Shown here: piece by piece, positions 18,335 to 27,900 of the stretch
Numbering within the stretch: the stretch's first letter is position 1
Layout: every line of letters starts with the position of its first letter
Assembly (NCBI GenBank): GCA_016926735.1
Contig: JAFGOA010000011.1
Location: 1-64,000 of the forward strand
Direction: 5' to 3'
Origin: Promethearchaeota archaeon
GTDB taxonomy: Archaea > Asgardarchaeota > Lokiarchaeia > Sigyniarchaeales > SOKP01
DNA length: 64,000 bases
The notes under the pieces: model-generated
What the model was told of the DNA's origin: nothing
Databases searched by the model: none
What the model saw: the letters and a program-made list of their open reading frames with translations, nothing else
Translations under genes and position numbers: made by a program

Positions 18335-18401
18335 TTTTATTACCTTTTTATTATTTTATATATCAATTAATTTTTGATAATTTTAGAATTTTATGAATTG
18401 A

Positions 18402-19328
18402 TTATTGGAGATTTTTCAAAAAATTAACAATTTTTAATGCAATTCCTGTACTTGCTTCTATCTGGGTTTCTATCGTTTGACTGCCAATATGTGGTGTCAG
18501 AATTAAATTATTTATACAATTACATAGGTCTAAATTATCAAGAGGTTCTTTTCTAAATACATCTAGAGCCGCACCTCCAATTTTTCCATTATTTAATGCA
18601 TCTAATAATGCTTTTTCATTAATCAGCGTTCCTCTAGCAGTATTTACAATCAATGTACTTTTATTCATTAAATTTAGTTGCATATCATCAATAATATTTT
18701 CTGTATTTTCTGTTGCGGGGAGATGTAATGATATAATTTGACAATCTTTAATTAAATCTTCCAAAGAAGGATATACTTTATACCCTAATTCTTTTGCTTT
18801 GGATCTGGCTTGTTCAGCAACATCATAGATTCCAATATTCATTTCAAATGCTTTAGCTCGTCTTGCAACTTCTATTCCAATATGTCCAAAACCAATTAAT
18901 CCTAAATTTTTTCCTTTTATTACTCTACCCATATAATCATTCTTGCACCATTCTCCACAATGCATTGTTTTATCTGCTTTTGTTATATGTCTGGTTAAAC
19001 TTAGAATTAATCCAATTGTTAATTCCGCTACGGATACAGACGGGGCTTCAGGAGTATTTAAAACATAAATCCCTCTTTTGTTAGCTTCTTCTATATCCAC
19101 ATTATCTAATCCTGCTCCTGCTCTACCAATAACCTTTAAATTAATACCCTTTTCTAATATATCCGATGTTAATTTAGTTCGCGAACGAATGATAATTGCA
19201 TCATAATCTCTGATTATTTTGATAAGCTTCTCTTTTTCAATTGAAAAATCTTTATCAACTTCAAATCCTCCTGCTTCTAATATTTTAATTCCTTCTTCGT
19301 CAATCTTATCAGAAACTAATATCCTCAT
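18402..19328 (-). CDS. serA: D-3-phosphoglycerate dehydrogenase (short form)
   Basis: First enzyme of serine synthesis, oxidising 3-phosphoglycerate with NAD. The NAD-binding signature GLIGFGHIGIEVARRAKAF, the preceding GRAGAGLDNVDIEEA, NTARGTLINE (catalytic Arg) and LTPHIGSQT (catalytic His) are all present. At 308 residues it lacks the C-terminal ACT regulatory domain of longer SerA enzymes. Other 2-hydroxyacid dehydrogenases share these motifs, but the VNTARGTLINEKALLDAL block and 'GRAGxGxDNVD' favour SerA. Confidence 0.88.
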   Translation of the reverse strand: MRILVSDKIDEEGIKILEAGGFEVDKDFSIEKEKLIKIIRDYDAIIIRSRTKLTSDILEKGINLKVIGRAGAGLDNVDIEEANKRGIYVLNTPEAPSVSVAELTIGLILSLTRHITKADKTMHCGEWCKNDYMGRVIKGKNLGLIGFGHIGIEVARRAKAFEMNIGIYDVAEQARSKAKELGYKVYPSLEDLIKDCQIISLHLPATENTENIIDDMQLNLMNKSTLIVNTARGTLINEKALLDALNNGKIGGAALDVFRKEPLDNLDLCNCINNLILTPHIGSQTIETQIEASTGIALKIVNFLKNLQ

Positions 19329-19431
19329 AATTAATTATAAGTATAATTTTACTTTATTATTATAATAATAATAAATAGTTAAATATCAAATACCTTATAG
19401 ACTTATCTGAATATATTAAAAAGTGATATAT

Positions 19432-19887
19432 ATGAATCATCAACCTGAAGAATATCAGAAATTCAAATCTATTAAGATAGAGAGTAAGGAATGTATTAAT
19501 TTTACATATGATAAAGATGAGATTGAGAAAGAGATACCTCATATTATTAATGAAATAGCAACTAATAAGGATATGATTAAAATTGATTCTATAAAATATA
19601 ATGAAGAAAAAACTAAAAAGGAGGAAAATGTGGGATTATATTTTGAGGAGTTAACAAATCCCTCTGCTTTAGATTTTATCAGAAGATGTAATACTAAGAA
19701 AGACGCTGTTGAAATTTTAGATTATTTATTAAGAAGAAAGGAAATTTCCGAAAAAAATTATAATTTATATAAAGAAGAAATTGAGAAAGAAAACGGATTA
19801 GAAATTTTGATTGAAAAAAACGGAGGATTTAAAAAATCAGGTTATTATTTAAGAAAATATTATTTTAAAGATAAAAAAAATAAATAA
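19432..19887 (+). CDS. DUF2095-like archaeal protein
   Basis: About 151 residues, no membrane segment. The second half carries SALDFIRRCNTKKDAVEILDYLLRRKEISEKN, then a region ending GYYLRKYYF. This resembles the archaeal DUF2095 family, whose members have an 'aleFlrRC.t.eEAleIieyLerRGEIs' helix pair and end in a 'K..GYY' motif. Function is unknown. A GTG nine bases upstream is in frame, but GTGAT at that point looks like the ribosome-binding site for the ATG at 19432, which I use. Confidence 0.65.
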   Translation: MNHQPEEYQKFKSIKIESKECINFTYDKDEIEKEIPHIINEIATNKDMIKIDSIKYNEEKTKKEENVGLYFEELTNPSALDFIRRCNTKKDAVEILDYLLRRKEISEKNYNLYKEEIEKENGLEILIEKNGGFKKSGYYLRKYYFKDKKNK

Positions 19888-19949
19888 AGACTTTATTTAA
19901 CGTATAGATCTAATTTTTTTCATAAAATTATTATACTTTTATCATGATT

Positions 19950-19990
19950 GATCAATAAACTACCTCTCTTTAGAGATGATGATTAGAATA
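19950..19990 (+). repeat. Dispersed hairpin motif, copy E (5' end, degenerate)
   Basis: Reads GATCAATAAACTACC, then the hairpin TCTC-TTTA-GAGA and GATGATTAGAAT. Spacing and order match the 5' domain of the other copies, but the outer stem is weak. A GCTCATAACG about 110 nt further on faintly recalls the TACTCATAGG of full copies, without a convincing terminal hairpin. Probably a decayed copy. Confidence 0.45.
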
Positions 19991-20117
19991 AGACTAATAA
20001 AGTATAAAACAATATAAAATGTGACAGATGATGAACTTGTGACAATATTAAAGAGTTATTGCTCATAACGATGAATAAGCTTGCCCCAGACTGATGTCCT
20101 TATATTAAAGATATAAG

Positions 20118-20378
20118 TTAATAAATGTTATTTTTATTTATTTTCGTTTTAAAGCGATGCCCTTTTTCTGTAAGGATATATTCTTCTTCTATCTTTTCAA
20201 TCAAGTTTAAATTTAGTAAGACTGGTACTCTACCTCTAATGCATGAAATAGGAATACCTGAAAAGAGTTTAATTGTATCAAAATTACGAGCTCCCCTATC
20301 GATCGCAAAAAAGATTTCAATACCAATATTCCCCAGCAAATATTTCAGATCATCTTCTGAAGGTTCTTCCTTTGACAT
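20118..20378 (-). CDS. Winged-helix DNA-binding protein (putative regulator)
   Basis: About 86 residues forming one winged-helix domain. An N-terminal helix is followed by ARNFDTIKLFSGIPISCIRGRVPVLLNLNLIEKI (helix-turn-helix) and the wing EEYILTEKGHRF. This is the layout of small archaeal ArsR/MarR-like regulators. I use the ATG at 20378; a TTG lies three codons upstream. Target genes are unknown; the longin-wHTH gene begins on the same strand further upstream. Confidence 0.75.
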   Translation of the reverse strand: MSKEEPSEDDLKYLLGNIGIEIFFAIDRGARNFDTIKLFSGIPISCIRGRVPVLLNLNLIEKIEEEYILTEKGHRFKTKINKNNIY

Positions 20379-20485
20379 AAACAACAATCAAGCTCTCAAT
20401 TAAATAAGATCCTAAGAAATTTATTTCTTTAATTTTTTATTTTATATTTTTTTTATTATTTTTTTTAAAGTTCTTTTTTAGATCC

Positions 20486-21724
20486 TTAAAGATCTTTTTC
20501 TTTATGATCATTTGTGGAACCTTCAACAGATGTTAATAATTTCTTTTTTTTTGAATAATTTTTTGAATTACTAATTTCTTCATTAAGATTTGGAATATAT
20601 GTTTCGGCGACGACAGGTTTTACCTCTTTTGGTAATAATTTTCTTAAATATTCAGGGAATGCAGTTGTAATTTGTAAATTTGTTTTTAACACGATATATC
20701 TCTCATTTTTATATTTTAATTCTTCAATAATATCATATTTTTTTAAAAAATCTATTACTTTACTGAGAGCATCCAAATTCCTTTTTGAAACTAATTTTGG
20801 TAATTTATCTCTTGGAATTAGACCATTTCTTAGCTCTGAAAGCACATTATACTTTTTAGGATCTGCAATAATTTGAAAAAGACGAAAAGAATCATTCTCT
20901 AATTCTTCTTCTGTTTTAGTTTCATAAGAACTAAAATATTTTTGAACTTTTGGAAGAATTAATTCAATAAGTTTAGGTGTTTGGTCAATATATTCGATAA
21001 CGCTATCTGGAGGAATTCTTTCAGCATTAACTTCTTTAAGAAGTAATACATATTTTTCAACAATTCCTATTTGGTTGATAAAGATCAGCTGTCTTTCAAT
21101 AAGTAAATCAATAATATCATTGAATGATCTCTTTGGAAAACTATTTTGAAACCATTCTCGAAGCCAATCTAACGGTAGGGGTCCTTTAGAGAGTTTTCTT
21201 AATATGTGAAAAATATATTTTTTTTTTAAAAGACTAGCTAATTTTTCTTCCTCAGATTTCTCTCTTGTGACCTCAATAGTAGCCCAGTATAATTCTCTAA
21301 CCCATAGTTTTACTAATTCGTTATTTTTAATAATAATTTCTTGTTCTTCTTTATCAAAATTTCTAATATCTCCAATACGAAATGCTGTGTAAATTTCTTC
21401 ATTTGATTTTAATTTTTCAGAAAATTCTGAACATAGAGATTGTATCTTATCTTCAATTTCTGTAATCATTTGTTGATTAAATATAATTGAAATCATGAGC
21501 ATATCTCGATTTCCGCGAGCCCAATCTGATTGAATTTCAAAATAATAATTCAAAGTGATTATTTCTTCAAATGAATGTGTAAAGAATCCTTCTATAAATT
21601 GTTGATCCATTATATTTGCTATCCTTGTGGATAATTTTTCATCTAATATATCCTCTGGATAGGAATAATATACCAAAGGCCCTATTTTACGATGAAAATA
21701 ACTTAATGCACAAATATTCTTCAA
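20486..21724 (-). CDS. Longin-like domain plus winged helices (NPRL2-like architecture)
   Basis: 412 residues. The N-terminal 130 residues (ICALSYFHRKIGPLVYYSYPED, then a helix, strands NYYFEIQSDW and DMLMISIIFN, and a long helix) fit a longin domain of the kind in NPRL2, which starts 'iFFseFhptlGPkIxyqvPed'. Two or three winged-helix-like modules follow (YIFHILRKLSKGPLPLDWL..., and one near 330-370), ending in a low-complexity basic tail. NPRL2 is part of the GATOR1 complex, which acts on Rag GTPases. Longin domains are a known Asgard feature. Start is TTG with GGAGAG 10 nt before. Architecture is inferred by eye. Confidence 0.6.
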   Translation of the reverse strand: MKNICALSYFHRKIGPLVYYSYPEDILDEKLSTRIANIMDQQFIEGFFTHSFEEIITLNYYFEIQSDWARGNRDMLMISIIFNQQMITEIEDKIQSLCSEFSEKLKSNEEIYTAFRIGDIRNFDKEEQEIIIKNNELVKLWVRELYWATIEVTREKSEEEKLASLLKKKYIFHILRKLSKGPLPLDWLREWFQNSFPKRSFNDIIDLLIERQLIFINQIGIVEKYVLLLKEVNAERIPPDSVIEYIDQTPKLIELILPKVQKYFSSYETKTEEELENDSFRLFQIIADPKKYNVLSELRNGLIPRDKLPKLVSKRNLDALSKVIDFLKKYDIIEELKYKNERYIVLKTNLQITTAFPEYLRKLLPKEVKPVVAETYIPNLNEEISNSKNYSKKKKLLTSVEGSTNDHKEKDL

Positions 21725-21894
21725 CTAATAGCTCTCCAAATATTTAATTGTTCTTATGTGAATTTCTGTTAATATTCTATTATTGTATAAACATTAATAC
21801 TAAGGATTATATATACCTAAATATAAATAAATTTATGTTATTCATTGACATTATTTTATTGAAAGAATTAAATTAAATAGAAATTATTATTGTT

Positions 21895-21916
21895 ATATTT
21901 GAGTAATCTCAAATAT
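21895..21916. promoter_or_regulatory. Palindrome between divergent promoters (possible operator)
   Basis: ATATTTGAG (21895-21903), TAAT, CTCAAATAT (21908-21916) is a perfect 9-bp inverted repeat. It lies 37 bp before the HAD gene and within the divergent spacer of the longin gene. Nine paired bases with a 4-base centre are more than expected by chance even in AT-rich DNA, and GAG/CTC sits in the middle of each arm. It could be a regulator binding site. Confidence 0.45.
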
Positions 21917-21953
21917 TATAGATCTCAAAAAAGTTATTTATATTTGAATAAAA

Positions 21954-22691
21954 ATGACAATTAAATTAGTTGGTTTTGATTTAGATGATTGCCTTTTTGA
22001 TTCGACTGGATTGTCTTTAAAAGCTCGTTTAAAGGGAATTGAGGCAATGATAAAACTTGGATTAGAAATTAAAAAAGAAGAAGCAGAAAAGATCCTTTTT
22101 GAAATAGTAGAAGAATATGGTTCTAATTTTTCCAAACATTTTAATTATTTTATCCGTAGGTTAAATCTAATTCATGAAAATATAAACCTATCTTATAATA
22201 TGCAATATAAATATATCGCTGCCGCAGTAATGGCATATCATAAAGAAAAAATTGAATCAATATGTCTTTATGATGATGTAAAAGAATGTCTTTCTAATTT
22301 AAGAGAACGAAATATCAAAACAGCTATAATAACAGATGGAATTCCCATAAAACAATATGAAAAAATCCTCCGATTGGAGATAGATCATCTGATAGATCTA
22401 GTTTTGATAACAGATCAAATTGGCATTCGAAAACCTAACCCAAGCCTTTTTGAATATTGCCTTAAAAAATTCAATGTTAAAGGTCAAGAAACTATTTATA
22501 TTGGAGATCGATTGGATAAAGATATAGAACCTGCTTTAAAGAATGGAATACATAGCATTTTTATACATAGAGGAGGTAAATACGATTTACCTTCTAAAAT
22601 TAAGGATAAAGGACAGAATATAAAACCAACTTATGAAATAAATACATTAGATGAAATAGTTGAAATCATATCAGATATAAATTCAAAATAA
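21954..22691 (+). CDS. HAD-family phosphatase
   Basis: HAD-superfamily hydrolase of the archaeal TIGR02253-like group. Motif I is GFDLDDCLFDS (nucleophile D9, acid D11; a Cys replaces the usual Thr after it). A helical cap covers about 20-100, motif II is in AIITDG, the lysine in IRKPNPSLF, and motif III in YIGDRLDKD. 245 residues, normal. Substrate cannot be read from the sequence; phosphoglycolate- and sugar-phosphate-like compounds are usual for this group. It lies 4 nt upstream of the nitrilase-family gene, likely the same operon. Confidence 0.85.
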   Translation: MTIKLVGFDLDDCLFDSTGLSLKARLKGIEAMIKLGLEIKKEEAEKILFEIVEEYGSNFSKHFNYFIRRLNLIHENINLSYNMQYKYIAAAVMAYHKEKIESICLYDDVKECLSNLRERNIKTAIITDGIPIKQYEKILRLEIDHLIDLVLITDQIGIRKPNPSLFEYCLKKFNVKGQETIYIGDRLDKDIEPALKNGIHSIFIHRGGKYDLPSKIKDKGQNIKPTYEINTLDEIVEIISDINSK

Positions 22692-22695
22692 AAAA

Positions 22696-23508
22696 ATGAA
22701 AATTGCATGTCTCCAGCCTAATCTTTTGAAAAATAGAATGAAATGTTATAAACATATACATAATTTAATAGATAGTTTATTTAACAGATATAATAAATGC
22801 GATTTAATATGTTTACCTGAAAGATGGATTCCTTTTTTTGATAATAAAGGCGAAGATTTCCAGAAAGAAAGAGGAGAGGATTATTCATTTATAAAATCCA
22901 TTTCTAAGGAATATTCAACTAGTATTCTTTCAGGTGCAATTTGGGAGAAAAGAAACAATTTAGATAAACCTCTAATCACATGTTATTTATTTAATGATAA
23001 TGGGGATGAATTAGGAAGACAAGATAAGATTCATCTTTATCAAAAAGAATTAAAATTATTTCAAAGTGGTAAAAAATTAAATATCTTTAAGTTCAAAAAT
23101 CATAATATTGCTATTTTAATATGTTTTGATATGGCTTTTTATGAAACACCTCGATTAGCAGCTGAGAATGGTGCAGATGTCTTATTTTCACCCACTCAAA
23201 TAAGTATTGAAGGGATGTACAACTGGAAAGTGTATTTACAAGCGAGAGCTCTTGAAAATCGAATTCCTGTGGTGGGATGTAATACTTTGGGTAAAATATG
23301 TAATAAAATATTTCCAGGAAATAGTAAAATCATTTCTTTTGATAAAAGCAAAGTAACTCCATCAAAACTTAAAATTATTGAAGCCCCCATTAATCAAAGT
23401 TGTTTTTTATACGGAGAAATTGATTTAGACTATCCTAAGACAATAAGAGATGTTCGTTTAAATGAAAGAATAGATAAAAATACTATTGAAGTGAAGAAAA
23501 TTAGTTGA
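22696..23508 (+). CDS. Nitrilase-superfamily carbon-nitrogen hydrolase
   Basis: Amidase/nitrilase-fold enzyme with the full Glu-Lys-Cys catalytic set: E42 (LICLPERW), K111 (RQDKIHLY) and C143 (ILICFDMAFYE). 270 residues is normal for the omega-amidase/deaminated-glutathione-amidase branches. It probably removes an amide group from a small metabolite. It is translated 4 nt after the HAD phosphatase stop, which hints at paired metabolite-repair or salvage functions. Substrate unknown. Confidence 0.88.
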   Translation: MKIACLQPNLLKNRMKCYKHIHNLIDSLFNRYNKCDLICLPERWIPFFDNKGEDFQKERGEDYSFIKSISKEYSTSILSGAIWEKRNNLDKPLITCYLFNDNGDELGRQDKIHLYQKELKLFQSGKKLNIFKFKNHNIAILICFDMAFYETPRLAAENGADVLFSPTQISIEGMYNWKVYLQARALENRIPVVGCNTLGKICNKIFPGNSKIISFDKSKVTPSKLKIIEAPINQSCFLYGEIDLDYPKTIRDVRLNERIDKNTIEVKKIS

Positions 23509-23607
23509 AAATGGTGCTTTACAATATTTATTTTTACTTCTAATTATCTCTCTCTGTGGGGTTTAAATATGAAAATTAAAATTATATATAAAAAAATTTT
23601 ATAAAAA

Positions 23608-24822
23608 ATGATAACTACAAAAGAAAATATAAATTTTGTTGGAGCAAGAGCACTTTTTGATCCTTATTACATCCCGCCTAAATTACTACACAGAAAAATG
23701 GAAGAAAAATATCTTTTTTCAATTATAAATGATTGCTTAATAGATGATTATTCTATGAATATTTTATATCAAGGTGCTGAAGGAATTGGAAAAAAAGTAA
23801 TTATTAATAAAGTTTTACGGGATCTTATCAATAAAAATTATTCTTATAATGATATATATAAAATTCATATTGATTGTAAAGAAAAAAGTCAAGATGAGGT
23901 AATTATATATATTCTTACAACAATATTAAAGACTTTAAATCTTAAAATTGATATCAATCTAATGATTAATTCTAATATCCATCAACTATGGAATATTTTA
24001 AAATTAACTTTAAAGAAAATGGATGGTAAAATATTTATTATTATGAATAATACTGAAAATCAGAACCTTAAACTAATAAAAAAGATACTTATACTAGGTA
24101 AAGAATTAAAAATTAATACCATTTCAACAAGAAATCAAGTTCTAATGCCCCAAAATTTTGAGATAAAATCATGTTATGATCTAAAAAAAAAATTAAATCA
24201 TTTTTCATATAATCAACTTTTTGATATTCTCAAACAAAGATCTTCATTAAGTTTCCTACATCAAATTGACACAGAAGTAATAGAATATATTACAGACATT
24301 ATTTTTGATAATTATATCCCAATCCCTGGAAAAGGAATTGAGATCTTAAAGGATCTGTTCCCCTCTCTTCAAAAAAAGCAATCAATAAATTATAATCAAT
24401 TAATTCAAATTTGCGAGACTCATTTTGAATCATTTCTTATTTTTAGCGAATATAATATGTTATCCTTTCTTTCAGAAGAAGATCTATTAACAATGTTATT
24501 TCTTGATAATTTAGCTAATTATTTTATGAGTAAATCATCTTTATTCTATATAAATTTGAAAATTCTAAAAGAAATATATTTTATCTCCTGTGAGACCATT
24601 GGATATAATAAAAATCTTAAAGAATTTTCTCAATTGATCAAAAAATTTGAAAATCTTGGAATTATTAATTTATCAAAAAAAAATCTCTTGGTTAATAAAG
24701 AAAATCATTTATATAATCTTCCATCAATGAATTCTTATTTTATATCAATAAGTCCATTGAAATTAAAAGCTATGATTGATGCTATTTTTGAAAAGAATCA
24801 TATAATTAATTTGAATAATTAA
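23608..24822 (+). CDS. Degenerate Orc1/Cdc6-like AAA+ protein
   Basis: 404 residues with the outline of archaeal Orc1/Cdc6. FDPYYIPPKLLHRKMEE matches the family's 'f...yvP..l.hRe.ei' opening. The Walker A position reads GAEGIGKK (56-63) with Lys replacing the final Thr/Ser. A strand IFIIMNN (142-148) sits where Walker B DE should be. ISTRN fits sensor 1, and FSYNQLFDILKQRSS fits the lid entry. The C-terminal third has winged-helix-like helices. The lost Ser/Thr and acidic pair suggest it binds or hydrolyses ATP poorly, if at all. It ends about 130 bp before smc. It could instead belong to another STAND/AAA+ group. Confidence 0.65.
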   Translation: MITTKENINFVGARALFDPYYIPPKLLHRKMEEKYLFSIINDCLIDDYSMNILYQGAEGIGKKVIINKVLRDLINKNYSYNDIYKIHIDCKEKSQDEVIIYILTTILKTLNLKIDINLMINSNIHQLWNILKLTLKKMDGKIFIIMNNTENQNLKLIKKILILGKELKINTISTRNQVLMPQNFEIKSCYDLKKKLNHFSYNQLFDILKQRSSLSFLHQIDTEVIEYITDIIFDNYIPIPGKGIEILKDLFPSLQKKQSINYNQLIQICETHFESFLIFSEYNMLSFLSEEDLLTMLFLDNLANYFMSKSSLFYINLKILKEIYFISCETIGYNKNLKEFSQLIKKFENLGIINLSKKNLLVNKENHLYNLPSMNSYFISISPLKLKAMIDAIFEKNHIINLNN

Positions 24823-24956
24823 TTTTTTTTTATACTATTCTTATTAATTATTCAATTTTAGTATTATATAATAAAAAAGAGAATATAAAAAAAACATTTA
24901 TACTCATATAAACTTTTTTAATGTATCATAGGATAATTTGAGATTAGGTTTTTTTA

Positions 24957-27900
24957 TTGACATATATAAAAAAAATTTCAATGACTGGATTCAAATCATT
25001 CGGAGATCGCACAGTAACTATAAAATTATCTCCAGGATTTACATGCGTTGTTGGTCCAAATGGAGCTGGTAAATCAAATATAATCGACGCTTTATGTTTT
25101 GCACTTGGACGATTATCAAAAAAAACTATGAGAGCTGAAAAACTTGAGGACCTTATTTTTGCGGGATCAAGAGCTCATAATCCTTCAAATCGTGCATCTG
25201 TGACTTTATATTTTGATAATTCTGATGGAACTTTTCCTGGAGGTACAAATGACTTTGAAATTACTCGTGTAGTAATTAAAGGTAAGGGAAATAAATATAA
25301 AATGAATGGACAGCGAGCAACCCGTCAACAAATCCTAAATGTTCTTGCAGCTGCAAATATTGATCCTGATGGTAGCAATCAATTTGTTCTACAAGGAAAA
25401 ATAGTTGAACTTACTCATATGAATACTGAAGAGCGACGAAAATTTATTGAAGAACTGATTGGGCTTCAAAAGTATGATGATATGAAGGATGATACTCTAA
25501 AGGAGTTGGAAAAAGCAGAACGTGATTTAGGACAATTTGAAGCTATTTTTAAAGAAGTATCTTCTCAGTTAAAAAAAGTTGAAAAAGAAAAAAATGATGC
25601 TTTAGCTTGGAAAGAATTGGACCAGAAAGTTAAAGAACTTAATGTTAAACTTATTGCTTTAAAAATTTCAAAATTAAAGGAAGAAGAAGAAGCAATCGAA
25701 AAAAAGATCGAGCAATCTCAAAAATATATTGAAGAAATTCAAGAGAAAATCTCACGTCAAGAAGAGACTCTTAAGCAAGAATCCTTAGTTATGGAAAATA
25801 TTCAGAAAGTCATAAATGAAAGGGAAAAAGAAAGAGATAATATAAATGAACAAATTACTCAATTAAAAACCGAGTTATCCTCACATCTGACGACTTCTGA
25901 TTTAGCAAAAAAGTCAATTGAAAAATTAAAAAAAGAAAGATCAAAACTAGAAAACCTTCAAATGCAGTTAGAAGAGGGACAGAATTATGATTCTTTAATT
26001 AATAATATAAACACCGAAATTGATAGTATTAAAATTAAAATTGAAAACTCAAAGAAAGAAATCGAGGAAAAACAACAAAATCAACAACAACTAGATGAAC
26101 AAATAAATAATGCTGAGAAAGAAAAATCAAAACTAATTTCAGATATTTCAAAATTTGAGCAAGAAATTTCATCAAAGGAAGCTAGTATTAATGGTCTGAA
26201 AGAAAATATAAAGAAAAATATCCAAAAAAAAGAAAAAAGAGAAGAAGAATTACAAGATCTTAAAGGGGAAGCTGAAAGCGTTGAAAGCGCTATGAAATTA
26301 GTAAAGGGAGAAGAAGAAAATATAAGAAAAGAAATTGAAATCGTTAAAATCCAGATATCTAAAGAAAATGAAAATAGAAAGAATTTAGAAAACAATATTA
26401 CAGTAAAACAAAAGGAGAAAAATATAATTATCTCAAATATATCTGAAATCAAATCCACATTGTCTTCAATTAGCACTGAAATTAAGATGTATAACGATAA
26501 TATCCAAAATCTTGAAAATAAAAAACTACTAATTAATCAAAAAATTGAAGATATAAGTAAGGGTTCTGAAATTGAAAAAGCATTAAAAAAAAATCTTGAA
26601 GATAGAAAACAACTCACTCAAGAATTAGATCAGATAAAGAAGAAAATTAAAGAAGAGGATTTTGAATTTAGGAAAAATGAAAAAAATCTTGAACTTATAA
26701 AAATGAAACAAAATGCTTTATTAACTGAAATAAATGATAATCAGTCAAAAATTAGTAACTTAGGAACAAAATCAAGAATTTTCCAAAAAGAATTCACTAA
26801 TTTAGAAAGGGAAATTAATACTATAACAGTAAATCTTGAAAATGTGAATAAAGATATTGAGGAAAATGATATTAATATAGAAAATCTCAATAAAAGAAAA
26901 GATAATATTATCCGTAGACTCGAGGAATTAAATGCTGAAAAAAAAAGAATTCAAGATAGAATTGATAATGCAGAACAAGAATATGAAAAAGATAAATCAG
27001 ATATTAATGGAATTTTACAGATCTTAAATATGTTAACTCAAAATATCAATATTTCTGTGGAATCTATAAAAAGTAATATTCAACAATCTAATTCTGAAGC
27101 CATTGATTATTCTGCTGAAGATTTTCGAAAATTTATCTTAGATGTTATTGATATGATGAAAACAATAGAGGATGTGAAATGTGAAACCAATACGGAAAAT
27201 ATTATTCCTATTCTTGAATCAATGGTACAAACATTATCATTATTTAATGAAAATGCAGATCAAACAATTGAACAACTAGTATATCGGATTAAAGAATCTG
27301 TGGATGTTGCTGTTCAAGATTCAACTTCGAATTTTGATCACTTTGTTCAAGATTTAATGGAAATATTGGAAAATGTTCATGTATCTCTAAGAAAATTAAC
27401 CGTTTCTAAAGGACAAGACCTATATAAACAACTTGAAGAAATAAGTGAGAGTATTCAAGAACAAGGAGATCAAGTAAATGAAATAGGAATGAATATCTCT
27501 GAACTTCAAATTAAAAATATTCATAATAATAAAGAGAAAACAACAAATCAAATTAAATTTGAAGAAGTGCAAAAAAGAATAAATGAATTAAATGAAAAAA
27601 ATACCGAATTTAATAAAGAAATAGATGAAAGAAATTCAATTATCAATGAGAGAAACAAACAAGAAGAAGAAATAAAAAAACAAATAGAGGAATTAAAGAA
27701 ATTTAGAGATGAACATTGGGATACGACAACCAAATTACAAGAAGAATTGGATAAAAAACAAAATAATATTTCAAACTTGGAACAAAAACTTCAAGATTTA
27801 AAAGGAATTGAAACGCTCTTTGAAAATCTCGATGATATATCACAAAATATAGAAAGTATAAAAAAATCAATCGAAGATAAAAAATTATCAATAATTGATA

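Noticed and set aside
4667-23640. Shared N-terminus MITT[KR]E[NS]IN in the 767-residue helical protein and the Orc1-like protein
   Set aside because: Only about ten residues match, in AT-rich codons, and the following sequences are unrelated; probably chance.
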